Of a DNA stretch of 64,000 nt, positions 1-10,859 are shown piece after piece; position 1 is the first letter of the stretch, and each line of letters starts with the position of its first letter. The position numbers and the translations under genes were made by a program. The notes beneath the pieces were generated by a model that saw nothing but the letters and a program-made list of their open reading frames with translations, searched no databases and had not been told where the DNA came from. This DNA comes from Geosiphon pyriformis (Eukaryota > Glomeromycota > Glomeromycetes > Archaeosporales > Geosiphonaceae). The stretch lies in NCBI GenBank assembly GCA_016748015.1, contig JAAOMT010000301.1:75967-139966 (forward strand). The letters are read 5' to 3'.

Positions 1-280
1 GAAAAGCTTTTCTTTTATACAACTTGTTGTAGTACTAGTCTTTGAACTTGCATTTTTTTTTTTGCTCTAATTTTGGCAAACTAAAAATACATTTTGGTAA
101 ACTACAAGTTATTTTTACAAACTATTGATTATTTCGGCCAATTTTTATCAATTTGGTGAATTTTGACTATATTAAATGGTTTAGGATATTGTGTAGTTTG
201 ATTATCTTAATTTCTATGGTGCAAATCAGGTTATTAATTGAGTAATAATATTTAATAATTTGATTAAATAATAATAATAT
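1..280. repeat. Left part of small inverted-repeat element D1, interrupted by element A
   Basis: This stretch matches 20928-21222 base for base with moderate divergence: A-rich start, the tract around AAGCTTTT, then 'acaacttgt' and 'aactacaagtta' blocks. The matching copy (D2) is uninterrupted, so these 280 bases plus 18163-18234 are the two halves of one older element split by element A. About 580 bases of D1 lie before the window. No coding potential is visible; it looks like a non-autonomous element. Confidence 0.7.
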
Positions 281-370
281 TGTTATGGTTAAACTTATAC
301 TTCTTATTAATTATCACATGTATTAGCCACTGATGTTACATAAATTAGCCACTCTATTTTTAGTAAGTGA

Positions 371-456
371 TTATTGACCTGATTAATGACCTAACTGTTG
401 ACCTGATCATTGACTTAATCATTAATCTAGTCGTTAACCTGATCATTGACCACTTT
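371..456 (+). repeat. Tandem TGACCTGATCA-type repeats in U3 of LTR A
   Basis: About seven imperfect units of roughly 12 bp, each containing (T/A)TGACCTGATCA or a transition variant, sit directly before the TATA box. The 3' LTR has fewer units at about 17571-17630, so the array length changes between LTRs of one element. TGATCA is a palindrome, so each unit could bind a dimeric factor (inference). Confidence 0.7.
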
Positions 457-463
457 TGACAGC

Positions 464-470
464 TATATAA
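464..470 (+). promoter_or_regulatory. TATA box of LTR A
   Basis: TATATAA lies in the context AGCTATATAAGTGATGAAT and is conserved in the 3' LTR at 17647-17653. It follows the repeat block and precedes AATAAA-like signals, as expected for the element's own polymerase II promoter. Confidence 0.6.
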
Positions 471-1029
471 GTGATGAATCTCTTAGCTATAGAAATACAT
501 GTAAGAAAAAGAAATAAAGAAATAAAATAACAACTTTATCTTAATTCTTCATTTATTGCTAATTTTTCTTTTCTTACTTTTAAGTATTTGAACATCTTAA
601 AGATAAAGGATTACTTATTGGTTATTTCTTACCCTTTTCCTGAAATGTGTAATTACAGTATTTGAAGATAATTAAAGAAAACATGACTAAAGAGTATATC
701 TGATACCTGATATTGAATTCTAAGAGCACTGATATGAGGCATAGAATTATACCAGGCATGATTAATTGTTGACAGTATGGACTATCCCTCTACCTTCAAA
801 TTCTCTGGTTATCCTTTGAAAAATATAGTGACTAAGATATTTTATAAGACTGATCTTACACATTGAATTTATACTTATTTAATTTACTCCTTAAAGTTGA
901 ATTCTCTTTGATTATTTTCATCACCCTACAATTCTGTTCTTCTTTGCTATCTGTTAACTTGTTACTCCAACCCATAACATAAAAGTGATGCTCCCTGTGA
1001 AATTGTTAAAATCCACTTTGTTTCCTATT

Positions 1030-3373
1030 GTATGGGTGATTATTCATACCTGCCATAACAATCAGAAGAACACTTTGAAGCATACAACAAAAATGATCTA
1101 GACTTTATTGAACTCAATTCTTTGTCTTTCTGCTTGATTTGCTTTCCCATTGAAGAACAATCCAGCAGACAATTCCAAGACTTTTAGAACTGGTTCCTGA
1201 ATGAGCATTCAGCTAAAACCTACACAGCTTATACAACCTATTACTTTAACCAAGCTTATTTTGAAGACAACTTTGAAGAAAGAAACAACAGCATTAATCA
1301 ACTTTTATACTCAACAACTTTTGAACAACAGCCCTCTGATTTTGAATATCTGAATCATCAAATCCACATTTAGATTGCTGCTCATCAATCAACTGAAACT
1401 TCTCTTGAAACAGAAGAAGAAAGCTATCAAACTGTTCCTGTTTTTGATCTTTTTTCAAATAAATCAGAACACTCCACACAAACAGTTACATTTGAACCAA
1501 TGGCTTAAGATCCTCTACAACAAAACATTCTGATTGCTCTCCAAGATATACAGACTGCTTTAGGGCAAAGAAACAACATCCTATTATTATTATTCAGAGG
1601 TAATGCCCAAGATCCAATCAAATGGCTAGATGATTTTGAGAGAACTGCCACAGCAAACCAATATGATAATGAATACAAGTTCCAAATCGTTGGTGGCTAC
1701 CTCCAAGACTCTCTTGCTACTTGGTTCTCACAATAAACCAATGCCAATACTTAGCAAAAAATTATTAGATAGGCACCAGCAAATGCTGGAGAAGACAATA
1801 CCTTTTTTATTACCCAGTTTGAAACAAAATTTAGAACTCCCATCTTAATCTTAAAATGGCATATGGAATTAGAAAAAAGAACTTAAGACTCTGGTGAGGT
1901 TGTAACAGAATATGCCAAAACAATAAAAAAACTCATTAAACAGATAGACTCTGGAAGAAATTGGACAAAAAAGCAGAAAATACATTCCTTTACAAAAGAA
2001 CTGAGAACTGATCTATCATATGCTCTTTAGCCCTTTCTGGTCTTGAAAAATAATCTCACAATAGATATGGCCATTGAACTTGCTTAGAAAATAAAAGACA
2101 ATTAAAGGATGCACCTAGGATCTACACTTCCAGTTTTTGCTCCTGCTCTCCAAATGGCTGCTACCTCTTTTGCTGTCCAAACTCAAGACCCAAATGAACA
2201 GTTAATAGATAGACTTACAGCTAATCTTACTTGGCTATTAGAATCATTAGTCCAAGCAGTCAGAGACAACCAGCAACCCCAAAGACCCAGATTTGAACTC
2301 CACTTCAATCAGTCCTAGCAACCACCATATTAAAGACAACAAAATTGTGGTCTACCTGTGTGCTATCACTGTGAACTAACTGGACACTTTTCCAGAGACT
2401 GTAACAATTCTTCATTGCATCCTCCAGCTCCCAGAAATAATGACATCCAGAATAATAGACCCAATAATAATAATGTTCTCAATCAAAGACCCAATTATGC
2501 CAACATCAATTTCTTTGGAAAGGATCCCCTAGTTAAAGCCACTGTTTATCAGTCTTTAAACTGGTAAGTACATCTCCAAAGGATAAGAGTGCAAGCCAAC
2601 CAGAAGAAAACTTTTTTTACACTTTTAATCTAACTGATGATGATCATAATATGGATAAACTAGCAATTAACACCTCTGAATCAACCAGAAAGAAGAAGAA
2701 AGCCAAGATTGATTTCGTCTTGGACCCAAACAAAGCATCCAAATCATCTGTTGATAACAATGAACCACCAAAGGCCAAAGTTTTCAAGAATTCTCCAAAG
2801 TTAGAACCTTCAGAAATAGTACAAAAATCTGGTCCTTATTCTGTTGTCAAAAATCTCATGGAAACCTCTGCACACATTACATTTGGCCAACTGATGACTC
2901 ATCTACAGTTCAGAAAAGATCTTTACAAATCATTAATACCAAAGAAAAAAACACCAAAAACCAACAAACGCTCTTGCCAAGCTGGATTTGTTGATAACAG
3001 TAATGTTACCCCTCTGATTTGTAAAGCCCAAGTGGCTGGTTACTTCATTGATCTGATCCTAGACAGTAGATTATCTGTTAGTGTAATTGCCAAACACTTT
3101 TTTAAAGCAATTGGCAGAAAGATTGATAAGTCTTCCACAAGACCAATGACCAATGTACATGATAACAAGAAAAAAGGCCTGGGCATAGCCAAAACTATTC
3201 CTGTCTGCATCAATGGTATCAGCATTGAAACAGATATGGAAGTATTTGAAGCAAAAGAGTACACTATTATTGTTGGTAATGAATGGCTTAAAAAAGCCAA
3301 AGCACTACTTGACTATAAACTTTGTGAGCTAATCATCAGATGTAGTGAAAAATCCATTGTGGTTAAATATTAT
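1030..3373 (+). pseudogene. Gag plus protease of element A, broken by stops
   Basis: Conceptual translation from about 1030 runs through scattered in-frame stops (for example at 1507, and a TAG near 1371 in a QIHI-stop-IAAHQS context), most explained by CAG or CAA becoming TAG or TAA. A capsid-like helical region covers about 1500-2100. A zinc knuckle CYHCELTGHFSRDC (CX2CX4HX4C) is read at about 2359-2400, followed by an Asn-rich linker. The retropepsin-like domain is in the open frame 2651-3385; its active-site triad should be DSG but reads LILDSRLSV (about 3052-3080), so the Gly is lost. The coding DNA then runs into the LTR of element B at 3374. Confidence 0.85.
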
Positions 3374-4236
3374 TGTTACAGGTGACTATTTCTGGTGTTG
3401 AATTAAATAACAAATCTGTAATTTGGTGCTCAAATCTAGTTGCAGTTGATAGTGATTTGAAGGTTTGTGTCTGAAAAGTTTATATCCAAAGAGTTTGGTT
3501 GAGTTCTTTGTATAATAGACAGAGATTCAATGGTAATAGTTTTATCCATAGCTTCCTGAAACCACAGTTTCATCAATTTTTTTCTTAGCTTGATGGCCAG
3601 TATTTTTCCTGGTAAGCTATCTTTAATCGAGTGTTCTACTCTTATTTCTAGGTTTTTTACCAGTCACGTTTATCCTAATGTTAGTACTCCATGCATTAAT
3701 CCTCAATAGAATTAGTAAACAACAATAAAATTAAGGCCAGAAATAAAGAAAAGAAAAGAAAATAAAGAAAGAAAAGAAATAAGCCAAGGCGATTTGCAAG
3801 TTAATATTCCGTCAATAGTCATGATCAAGAACTATTGTTCCAGTGTGGTTAAGTATCAATTACTATCAACATGGAGTGTTGATAGTGGCAGTGGGTTTGA
3901 GATAACAAACAGTTATTTATTTGTGGTTTGGAAAGTTGTCTAGATGAAATCTAAACTAAGAGGTCTGTCTTTTTAGCTTCTAATCCTACTGCTATATATA
4001 TATAATTGAGATTCTTTAATTTCTCAATTCTTCACAACAGGAATTCTGCAATTCTTTTGAGAGGAATCCTGGAATTCTGGAATCCTGTGATTCTTGCAAT
4101 TTCTTGTGAGAATTCTGTAATTCCTGGAATCCTGCAATTCCTGAAAGGAATCCTGGAATTCTATATTTTACTACATCTACTTCTGATTGGTTAATAACTA
4201 TGCTAATATATATTCCCTATATTTCTATGAGTAACA
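3374..4236 (-). repeat. 3' LTR of element B
   Basis: Read on the plus strand it begins TGTTACAGGTGACTATTTCT and ends GAGTAACA. It pairs with 12696-13566 throughout. A TATA-like run (about 3993-4006) and an A-rich purine tract (3721-3780) are shared. The GGAATTCC-rich repeat block is at 4014-4165. Confidence 0.9.
4014..4165. repeat. GGAATTCC/GGAATCC half-site array in LTR B
   Basis: A cluster of roughly ten short units alternating GGAATTCTG, GGAATCCTG and CAATTCC, separated by 8-20 bases, lies at the U3 side of the LTR. The same array is at 13325-13495 in the other LTR. Units are near-palindromes of GGAATTCC. This could be an enhancer or a fold-back region; function is inference. Confidence 0.65.
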
Positions 4237-4255
4237 TTATTCCCTTTTTTTAATA
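4237..4255 (-). promoter_or_regulatory. Polypurine tract of element B
   Basis: On the minus strand the bases just before the 3' LTR read AAAAAAAGGGAATAA and then TGTTAC. A purine run abutting the 3' LTR is where plus-strand DNA synthesis starts in LTR retrotransposons. Confidence 0.65.
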
Positions 4256-4453
4256 TTGAGCTCCGTCAAAATCTAACTCTGTTAATTCTCCTTGAAGTAT
4301 TTCCTGAATTTCATTTTTGAGAATTACTTGTGTTATTTGAGTCTGTAATTCTTCAAATTGAGTGTTGGTAATCTTTCTTAATTGATTACTGATAACTGTA
4401 TTCATTGTTTTGTTGAGTAAGATTTCTGGTCGATTCTGAAATGCTGTGTGTAT

Positions 4454-4810
4454 TCAATATATGGCTTGGGCCTGTGTAGATAAGTTGTTCTTTCTCACAA
4501 AATGTTCTAATTGTTGTAGTATTCTTGTGTCAAATAATTGCTTTGTTTTATCCGTATATAGATTTTGGATATTCACATGTTGTTCTAAGTAAAAATAACA
4601 ATAGTTTCTTGGAAATTGTTGTATCCACCAATTCCAAGTTTCTTTAGTTAACTCTTGGTATAGTGACTCTTTTGTCAACTTTTTTATTGCTAATTTTACT
4701 TTTGCAATGATTTTGTCAATAGTATTTTCTGTTTTCTTCTGTGTTCTATGTGGTAATGTCTTTCTAGTGTTTTGATATTGGATAGTTTGTTGATTAATTG
4801 TAATTTCCAT
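4454..4810 (-). pseudogene. Post-integrase ORF of element B, unknown function
   Basis: An open frame of 118 codons lies between integrase and the 3' LTR. It is rich in Lys, Gln, Thr and Asn, with no signal peptide or membrane segment, so it does not look like an envelope protein. The segment LYQELTKETWNWWIQQF and the following helix-rich part suggest a soluble helical protein. Element A has a comparable extra ORF at 17150-17533, but I could not align the two. It may be the tail of pol or an accessory protein. Confidence 0.4.
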
Positions 4811-5136
4811 CTCTTAGTGTTGAATCAATTGAAAGAGTTGTTGTGCTAGTGAGTGAATGTTGTCTGTAATTTCCATTTTTCTGATATTTCTTGTCATGTC
4901 TACCATGTTTTTATATATTCTTTTGATGAATTAATTTAATGTGTTGTTGTCAATGATAATGATTGGTTCCAGATTTCGTGGAATCTTCTCTGGTTGGACT
5001 AGTATCTTTTGTACTCCTAATTGTGGAATATTACTGGTGGATAGTGGTGTGATGTTGTGGTATGGTTTCAGTCAATCTCTATGTGCTGCTTTGGTTAAGA
5101 TTTTGTTATCCAGTCTTAATTTGTAAGCTTCATTCC

Positions 5137-6102
5137 TTAGAATTTTTTTATGTGAAATGGTCCATCCCATTTGGGGTCAAATTTTCTACTCCATTGTTTT
5201 TCTGCTTTGGTATGATGTAAGAGTACTTTGTCTCCAATCTTGAATTCAACTGGTTTGTCTGATAGTTGATTATCATGTCTTTTTTTCTGTTTCTCTTGTG
5301 ACTTTTGTATGTTATCAGCTGCTTTTCTTTGTTTGTTTTCCAATGTTTCTATTAAGTCATATGTTCTTCTTAACAATGTTTCTTGGAAATTCTCTTCTGT
5401 TATTGGTTCAGTTGGATATGTGTTAACCTTTATCTCAACTGGTAATGTTGCTGTTCTACTGTATATCAATTCAAATGGTGTTGCTTGTGTGGTGTCTTGC
5501 TTAATTGTTCAATAAGCAAATAATACTGATGGTATGAACAAATCCCATTTGTCCTGGTTTTTTTGGCTGAGTTTTGCTATTGCTTCACACAATGTTCTAT
5601 TAAATTTTTCAACTAATCCATTGGTTTGTGGATGGTATGGTGATGATAGTAGTCTCTTAATTCCAAATCTTTGGCTTAGTTTTGCTAATGTTCTATTCAC
5701 AAAATAGGTTCCTTGGTCTGATAATAGCTCTTTTGGACATCTATGTTGACAAATCAGATCTTGATGGATGAATTTGACAACAGATTCTGCATCTGCTCTT
5801 TGAATTGCTTTGGCTTCTAACCATTTAGTAAGATAGTCCATGGCTACTGCAATATATCTGTTGCCTCTGCTGGTAATTGTCAATGGTCCGACTAAATCAA
5901 TTCCAATGTAGTCAAATAGTTGTCCCACTTTGATTGGTCTCAATGGTTTGCTGGGTCTTGTTCCTCCTCTTCTTTGACAAGCATCACAATTTTGCACATA
6001 TTGGATGATGTCTGGATACATTAATGGCCAATAGTATTTCTTTTTGATTCTTTCTATGGTTGTTTTTTTATGAAAATATCTTGCAGTTGGATCTAAGTAC
6101 AT
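5137..6102 (-). pseudogene. Integrase of element B
   Basis: The HHCC zinc domain is seen in YFHKKTTIERIKKKYYWPLM followed by CDACQRRG. The catalytic core keeps the first Asp (IGIDLVGP), the second Asp (LLSDQGTYF) and the Glu (NGLVEKFNRTL), so the DDE triad is intact. A stop near 5510 separates it from the C-terminal part, open at 5469-5137, which ends in a GPY/F-type module (KFDPKWDGPFHIKKF). Integrase lies downstream of RNase H, the Ty3/gypsy order. Confidence 0.9.
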
Positions 6103-6389
6103 GTTAAACAGTATTGTCTCCTTTTCTGGTTCTGTAATTACTCTGGTTGGTTGATCTGAATCTTTTCTATTTTTCTAATAAAGTATATTTTGGTAAGTGA
6201 TAAAATATTTGGATTGTTGTTTGATCCTCTTTTGTTCCGGTTGAGATAATTTCTCCTTGAACTGTTGAGTATCTATATAATGTTGAAGTTGTTGATATTT
6301 TTGTGTGTTCATCTTTTGTTATATTTTTATGAGTATTGTTTTGGTTTTGTTATATTTTTGGATTGAAATGTTCTTAGATTTGTCTCATT

Positions 6390-6790
6390 TGCAACAAACC
6401 ATCAGCATTTTCATTGTCTTTTCCCTTTTTATAATATATGATATAAATATATGTCAAAAGAACCATTTTTCATCTTGACTGTCTTCCATCTCCAAATTCT
6501 TGTTTTTGGAGTGATGTCAATCCTTTGTGATCTGTGTACATCTCAAACTTTTGGCTCAAGTATTTTTTCTATTTCATAACTGCCCAATAGATTGCTAGAT
6601 GTTCTAATTTTGGTGTTCCATAGTTCTTTTTGGCTGGAGTCAAACCTCGGCTGGCATATGTGACTGGATGTTCTCTTCTATCCAATCCTCTCTAAGATAG
6701 TACTGCTCCCAATGCTTAACTTAATGCATCAGTAGTGATAATGAATGGTTTACTATGATCTGAATAGATCAATACTGGAGCTTAAATAAG
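6390..6790 (-). pseudogene. RNase H of element B
   Basis: Reading through stops, the minus strand gives FIITTDAL, ALGAVLS, then PVTYASRGLTPAKKNY, KLEHLA and MYTDHKGL, ending in NENADGLLQM. These are the order and spacing of Ty3/gypsy RNase H with its acidic residues (first Asp, Glu of KLE, Asp of TDH, last Asp of NAD). The ORF is closed by several stops, so it is a relic. Confidence 0.75.
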
Positions 6791-7740
6791 CTTTTTTCTT
6801 AAGATGTCAAATGCTTCTTGCTGGGTTTCAGTCCATTCATACTTTGTATTTTTGGTTTGAAGATCATTGAGTGGTTGTGCTATCTTTAAAAAGTTCTTTA
6901 TGAAGCATCTATAATAGCTCATGAATCCCAAGAATAATTTCAGCTTAGTTATGTTGGTTGGTATTGGAAAGTTCTTTACTATCTCTATTTTCTCCAGATC
7001 TGTTTTTATGTTGTCTTTGCTAACTATGTGTTCCAAGAATTTTAGTTCTGTTTTGCCAAAAAAACACTTTGTTGCATTCAATTTTAATTCTGCTTGTCAT
7101 AGTCTTTTGAAGATGACATAGATGATCATTAAATGTTTTTGAGAACACATTAATGTTATCTAAGTATACAACTACTGATTTCCACAATAAGCCAGTATAC
7201 ACAATTTCTATTAGCCGTTGGAATGTAGCTGGAGCATTGGTTAAGCCAAATGGCATAACTTTAAACTCAAAGTTTTTTTCTCTTGTGATGAATGCTATTT
7301 TTTCTTTGTCGGCTGGATCTATGGCTACTTGCCAGTAATTACTATCCAAGTCTAATATTGAGAACTATTTGTTTCCACCGAAAGCATCGAATAGTTTTTG
7401 TATCTGTGGAGTTGGATAGCTGTCTTCACAAGTTATACTATTGAGTTTTCTGTAGTCTACACAAAATCAGATTTTTCCATTTTTCTTATGAACAAGTACT
7501 ACTGGTGATGACCATAGGCTTATTAATGGTTGAATTAACCCATTGTCAAGCATTCAGTTGATCTCTTGATGAATGATTTCATGGCTGGCTGGTGGTACCC
7601 TGTATGCTTACTGTTTAATTGGCATTACATCTCCAGTCTTGATCTAATGCTGGATAATATCAGTTCTGCCAAATTCATTTTCACTGGTAAAGATGTCATT
7701 GAAATTATTAAGTAACATTTTTAGTTGCATCTGTTGAAGT
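6782..7740 (-). pseudogene. Reverse transcriptase of element B
   Basis: The order seen is: a PLISLWSSPVVLVHKKNGKI-type start (about 7550-7480), FCVDYRKLNSI, SNYWQVAIDP with TREKNFEFKVMPFGLTNAP, then VVVYLDNINVFSKTF, followed by the connection domain KNFLKIAQPLNDL. The catalytic YLDD box reads YLDN (about 7160), a GAT/GAC to AAT/AAC change. Stops and a frame change near 7340 and 7080 break the frame. The enzyme copies element RNA into DNA in intact relatives; this copy cannot. Confidence 0.88.
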
Positions 7741-7802
7741 GGGTCTAGATTTTTTATGTTCATCTGTTCCAATTGTTCTGGCTATAACAGATAACATTTG
7801 TT

Positions 7803-8627
7803 TCATCTGTAGATAATTTGTGATGTAATGTCCACATATTCACAAAGCTGTGGAAAATCTGAAATGCTGCTTGGTGCTTGATCTTTAATTTCCATGGTTA
7901 AATATCTGAGAGTGGTTCCTTCCAGTATCTCTACAATATTTCCAGTGTTGTTGTAGATGGGAATTTTGATATGGTTATGGCTTTTGGCTGGTATGTGTAG
8001 ATTGATAAGTCCAATTTCTCCTAATTCACAAAGGGTTGTTTTTGCTTCAAAAATCTGTTCTTGCTCCTTCTCTCTTCTTTCTATTGCTAACATATATCGG
8101 CTATATGGTGGAATGGAAATTGTTTGACTGGTTGAGATAATTTCTCCTTGGCCAATAATTTCTTCCTCCACTATATTGACTGGTACATCTATTCTACCCA
8201 TTAATCCAAATCTCTGTATCCCTTTTGCTGTTATCCCTAATTCTTCTTTATTTCCCATTGACACTAACTGAGCTATTTTAACCAGAAGCAGGAATATTGC
8301 CTGTGCTATTCTTTCATTTGGCTCTATAACATAGGCCTTTTCTGAGTTATTTTGTAGCATAGCAATGATATTTCTTACATATCTTGCATCAATTATTTCT
8401 CCTCTAATGTTTATTCCTCTTTTCCCTAAACTACTTCTTGAAGCTAGTTGAACTATTGTTGTTGCTGGAATTTCTAAGGCTATTTTGAAATCTATGCAGG
8501 TGCACAAATGTGGTTCCAATTTAATGGCATCTTTTCCTGGATACCTCAAATCAAATCTGACATTAGTATCATGTATGTGTTCTGGCATAATACTTTCATT
8601 ATTATCACTGAACCATTTTAGTTCCAA
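7803..8627 (-). pseudogene. dUTPase-like domain in pol of element B
   Basis: This open frame of 274 codons shows the motif series of trimeric dUTPases, enzymes that hydrolyse dUTP to dUMP and keep uracil out of new DNA. Seen: motif 1 region NVRFDLRYPGKDAIKLEP; motif 2 ASRSSLGKRGI; motif 3 GEIIDARYVRNIIAML with the catalytic-type Asp; motif 4 NERIAQAIF; motif 5 AKGIQRFGLMGR. Motifs 2 and 4 look intact. Motifs 1, 3 and 5 each show Arg where the family has Gly, as GGA to AGA would give. After motif 5 comes about 120 residues of beta-rich sequence leading to reverse transcriptase. The position, between protease and reverse transcriptase, resembles no ordinary fungal Ty3/gypsy element I know. The frame itself has no stop. 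Confidence 0.82.
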
Positions 8628-8720
8628 TTTTCTGGTGAGGTCAAGAATTGCAATATATTGTTCATATTTTAAATCGGAGTTTAAATCTGAGTGGGAATTG
8701 TTGTTATTGTTATTGCTATA

Positions 8721-9137
8721 TTAAATAGAGCTGGAACTGGTGTTTTTGTTGTTGTTATTGTCAAAGTTTGAATTAGGATTGAACAGTAATTCCAATTCCA
8801 ATGTGCAGCTGTTGATTGGTTCTTTCTCTTCAGGAATTGTATAGATCATGTGTGGTAGTAGATTGTAGATAAGGTCACACTCATTACAGAATTGGAAGTC
8901 ACATGGAATCAAACAGTAGTCACATAATTGGGTGTTGATTTCTTCCAAGCATTGTTCTTGTTCTTCTCTTATGGGTGCTAAATTCTGATAATGTTCATAG
9001 AATTCTTCTGGGCTGTTTTTTAAGTCAATAAAGGCATCCGGGTTGAGAACCAAAACAATGTCTGTTGGTTCTGAAAGGTTATTTTTGATCTCCAGAATTT
9101 TACTGGGCAAAGCGCCTTCTACTTTGGCATTGGCCAT
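8721..9137 (-). pseudogene. Cys-rich spacer of element B, part 2
   Basis: An open frame upstream of the dUTPase reads MANAKVEGALPSKILEIKNN, an acidic middle and then a CDYCLIPCDFQFCNECD cluster (about 8945-8865) that could bind zinc, ending in an Asn/Ser-rich tail. I know no named domain for it. It belongs to the same polyprotein as its neighbours and probably continued into the dUTPase ORF before stops appeared. Confidence 0.6.
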
Positions 9138-9229
9138 TTGCCAGATCTTGTCTTTATTGTGTAGATAGTCATCTAAGCAGGATATAGCTCGGTGTCATAC
9201 TGCTATTATGGGTGTATCACGACTCATTT

Positions 9230-9873
9230 AGTCACTAATGAGGATTGTGTATTGGCATGAAGTGTCATACATTCCTTCTCAACCAGAAATGTCATTCCAC
9301 ATTCCTTCGTTAAGTAATTGTTTGCCACAAGCAAGACATGGTTTGTTGTTGTCTTTTTGGGTAGCCATATTGTTCCTTATGGCAGAACTTGCAATAGTAA
9401 TGAGTTCACATTTAGTAGTCTTTGTCTGGCACTACCCAAGCTCCCATTGAGAACAGTTTTTTTCCACAGTCCTTGCATTTGAGAGGTATATATAACAGCT
9501 CTTTTATTGGTTCATGTGAGTATTTCTTTTTCCAGCCACTAGTTATTTCTTCTGCAGTGGTGGTTTCTTCAGGTATGTTTTCTTCTCTTCCTTTCTCTTT
9601 TTTCTTGTTCTTTTCTTTCCAATCTAGAATTGGTGGCATCTTGCTTTGGTTGTTGTTGGTCCAAGCATTGATGGTGGCTTCCCAGGTAGGTTCTTCTCTT
9701 TGTTTCTCTTTTCCATTGTCGTTGTTGTCCCAGGCAAATATTGGCGGCAGTTTGTTGTGGTCAACATTGGCCCACGAAACTTGGTATGCTTTCCAGGTGG
9801 GTTTTACTTTTTCTTCCTCGAATTTGATAAGTGGTGTTGATAGTGTGATAATGGGCTTGAAGTGGCCACACAT
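9230..9873 (-). pseudogene. Cys-rich spacer of element B, part 1 (two CxxCGK units)
   Basis: The open frame 9873-9412 reads Trp- and Lys-rich repeats (KPTWKAYQVSWANVDHNKLP and EPTWEATINAWTNNNQSKMP are related units of about 40 residues) and ends in CKDCGKKLFSMGAWVVP. Just beyond, in a linked frame at about 9335-9280, a similar unit reads CLACGKQLLNEGMWNDI. The pair looks like a duplicated zinc-binding hairpin. The region follows the protease and precedes the dUTPase. Function is unknown. Confidence 0.6.
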
Positions 9874-9939
9874 GGCTGGTACCTGTGTGTGTCAACCATT
9901 CTGGCTAAGCTGGAGCTCTTGGGTGTTCCAATCTAGGGT

Positions 9940-10392
9940 CACATTGGTTTTGGACAGCCAGTCGTTCCCAATGAGTACTTGATATTAAGTGGCTTTCATA
10001 ACAAGTACTTTGATTGGTACTATGATGCTGTTGACTTCTATGGAGAAATCATCAATCTCTCCAATAGGTGTTTTGGTCGCTCCATCAGCTGTAATAATCC
10101 TGGCACTGGCAGCGTGATCAACTTGGCAACCTAATTGATCTATGAGTTGTCTTGTAATAATGCTGCCAGCTGATTCACTATCTAGGATCAGTTTAATGGA
10201 GTGACCATTAACTTTTGCATCAGTGTACATCGTGGTGATGGGTTTCTCCTTGAGTGCTGTTCCATTGAACAAAGATGAGTTGATGGTTTCCTCCAATTTG
10301 AAAGGAAAGATGGCTGTGAAAGATTTATTTTCAGTAATCATTACTGGTGGAATATTGTTGGTGAGTGTTGTTTGGAGTGAGTTGGATTCCAA
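9940..10392 (-). pseudogene. Aspartic protease of element B
   Basis: A retropepsin-like domain is read as MYTDAKVNGHSIKLILDSES, then AGSIITRQLIDQLG and ITADGATKTPIGEI, with the flap and the last strand IPIKVLVMKAT; a stop follows and then VLIGNDWLSKTNVTLDW, the usual end of gypsy proteases. The active-site triad DSG reads DSE (about 10185), one G-to-A change in GGA. It would have cut the polyprotein. The relic at 19000-19310 is a decayed paralogue. Confidence 0.85.
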
Positions 10393-10859
10393 GTTGTTGG
10401 TGGTGGCATCTTCTGGGGTAACCAGGAGACTTAAATAGTTCTGAAAATTCGGGTTTTGGATGGAACCAGTACCCAGATTCCGCTGTCAAAAGCCTGATGG
10501 TTGGTGAGAGGAGCTGGAGATTGGTTGATGAACAACTATCGCCAATTTCCAGTTTTGAGTGATTCTAGGTCTTGGGTTTCCTGATGTCATTTGAGTGGGA
10601 TTTTGGAGTGGTGTTTGAATTGGTTGTTGGGGCTAATAAATTATTTGGAGCTGCAGCTGATAAATTACCAGTGGCTGCGATTGATAAATTAGAGGTTGAT
10701 ATACTGGCGGTTGATAGATTGGTTGCTGCATCATTGGCAGGTAAGTGGTTTGATATTGGTTTTGATTTGGGTAGTGATTTTGAGTCTAAAATCTGTGATC
10801 GGGGTTTCGATATTGATTTCCCAATTGTGGATTGTTGCTATAAAATTGACAGTCAGCTC

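Larger units (their letters stand above)
281..979 (+). repeat. 5' LTR of element A
   Basis: It pairs with 17487-18162 over its whole length. A block of about 12-bp imperfect repeats built on TGACCTGATCA lies at 371-456, just upstream of a TATA-like TATATAA at 464-470 and an AATAAA-rich stretch near 510-530. This fits U3 repeats, a promoter and an R-region polyadenylation signal. Compared with the 3' LTR it has extra repeat units and many transitions. Confidence 0.88.

Noticed and set aside
371-456. CRISPR-like repeat array
   Set aside because: Units are about 12 bp, directly abutting, with no unique spacers, and lie in an LTR of a eukaryotic element.
4454-4810. Envelope gene of an endogenous retrovirus-like element
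   Set aside because: No signal peptide, no transmembrane segment, no Cys pattern; the protein looks soluble and helical.
9422-9982. Plus-strand ORF of 186 codons rich in Ser and Phe
   Set aside because: It is antisense to the Cys-rich spacer of element B, which fits a retroelement polyprotein between protease and dUTPase.
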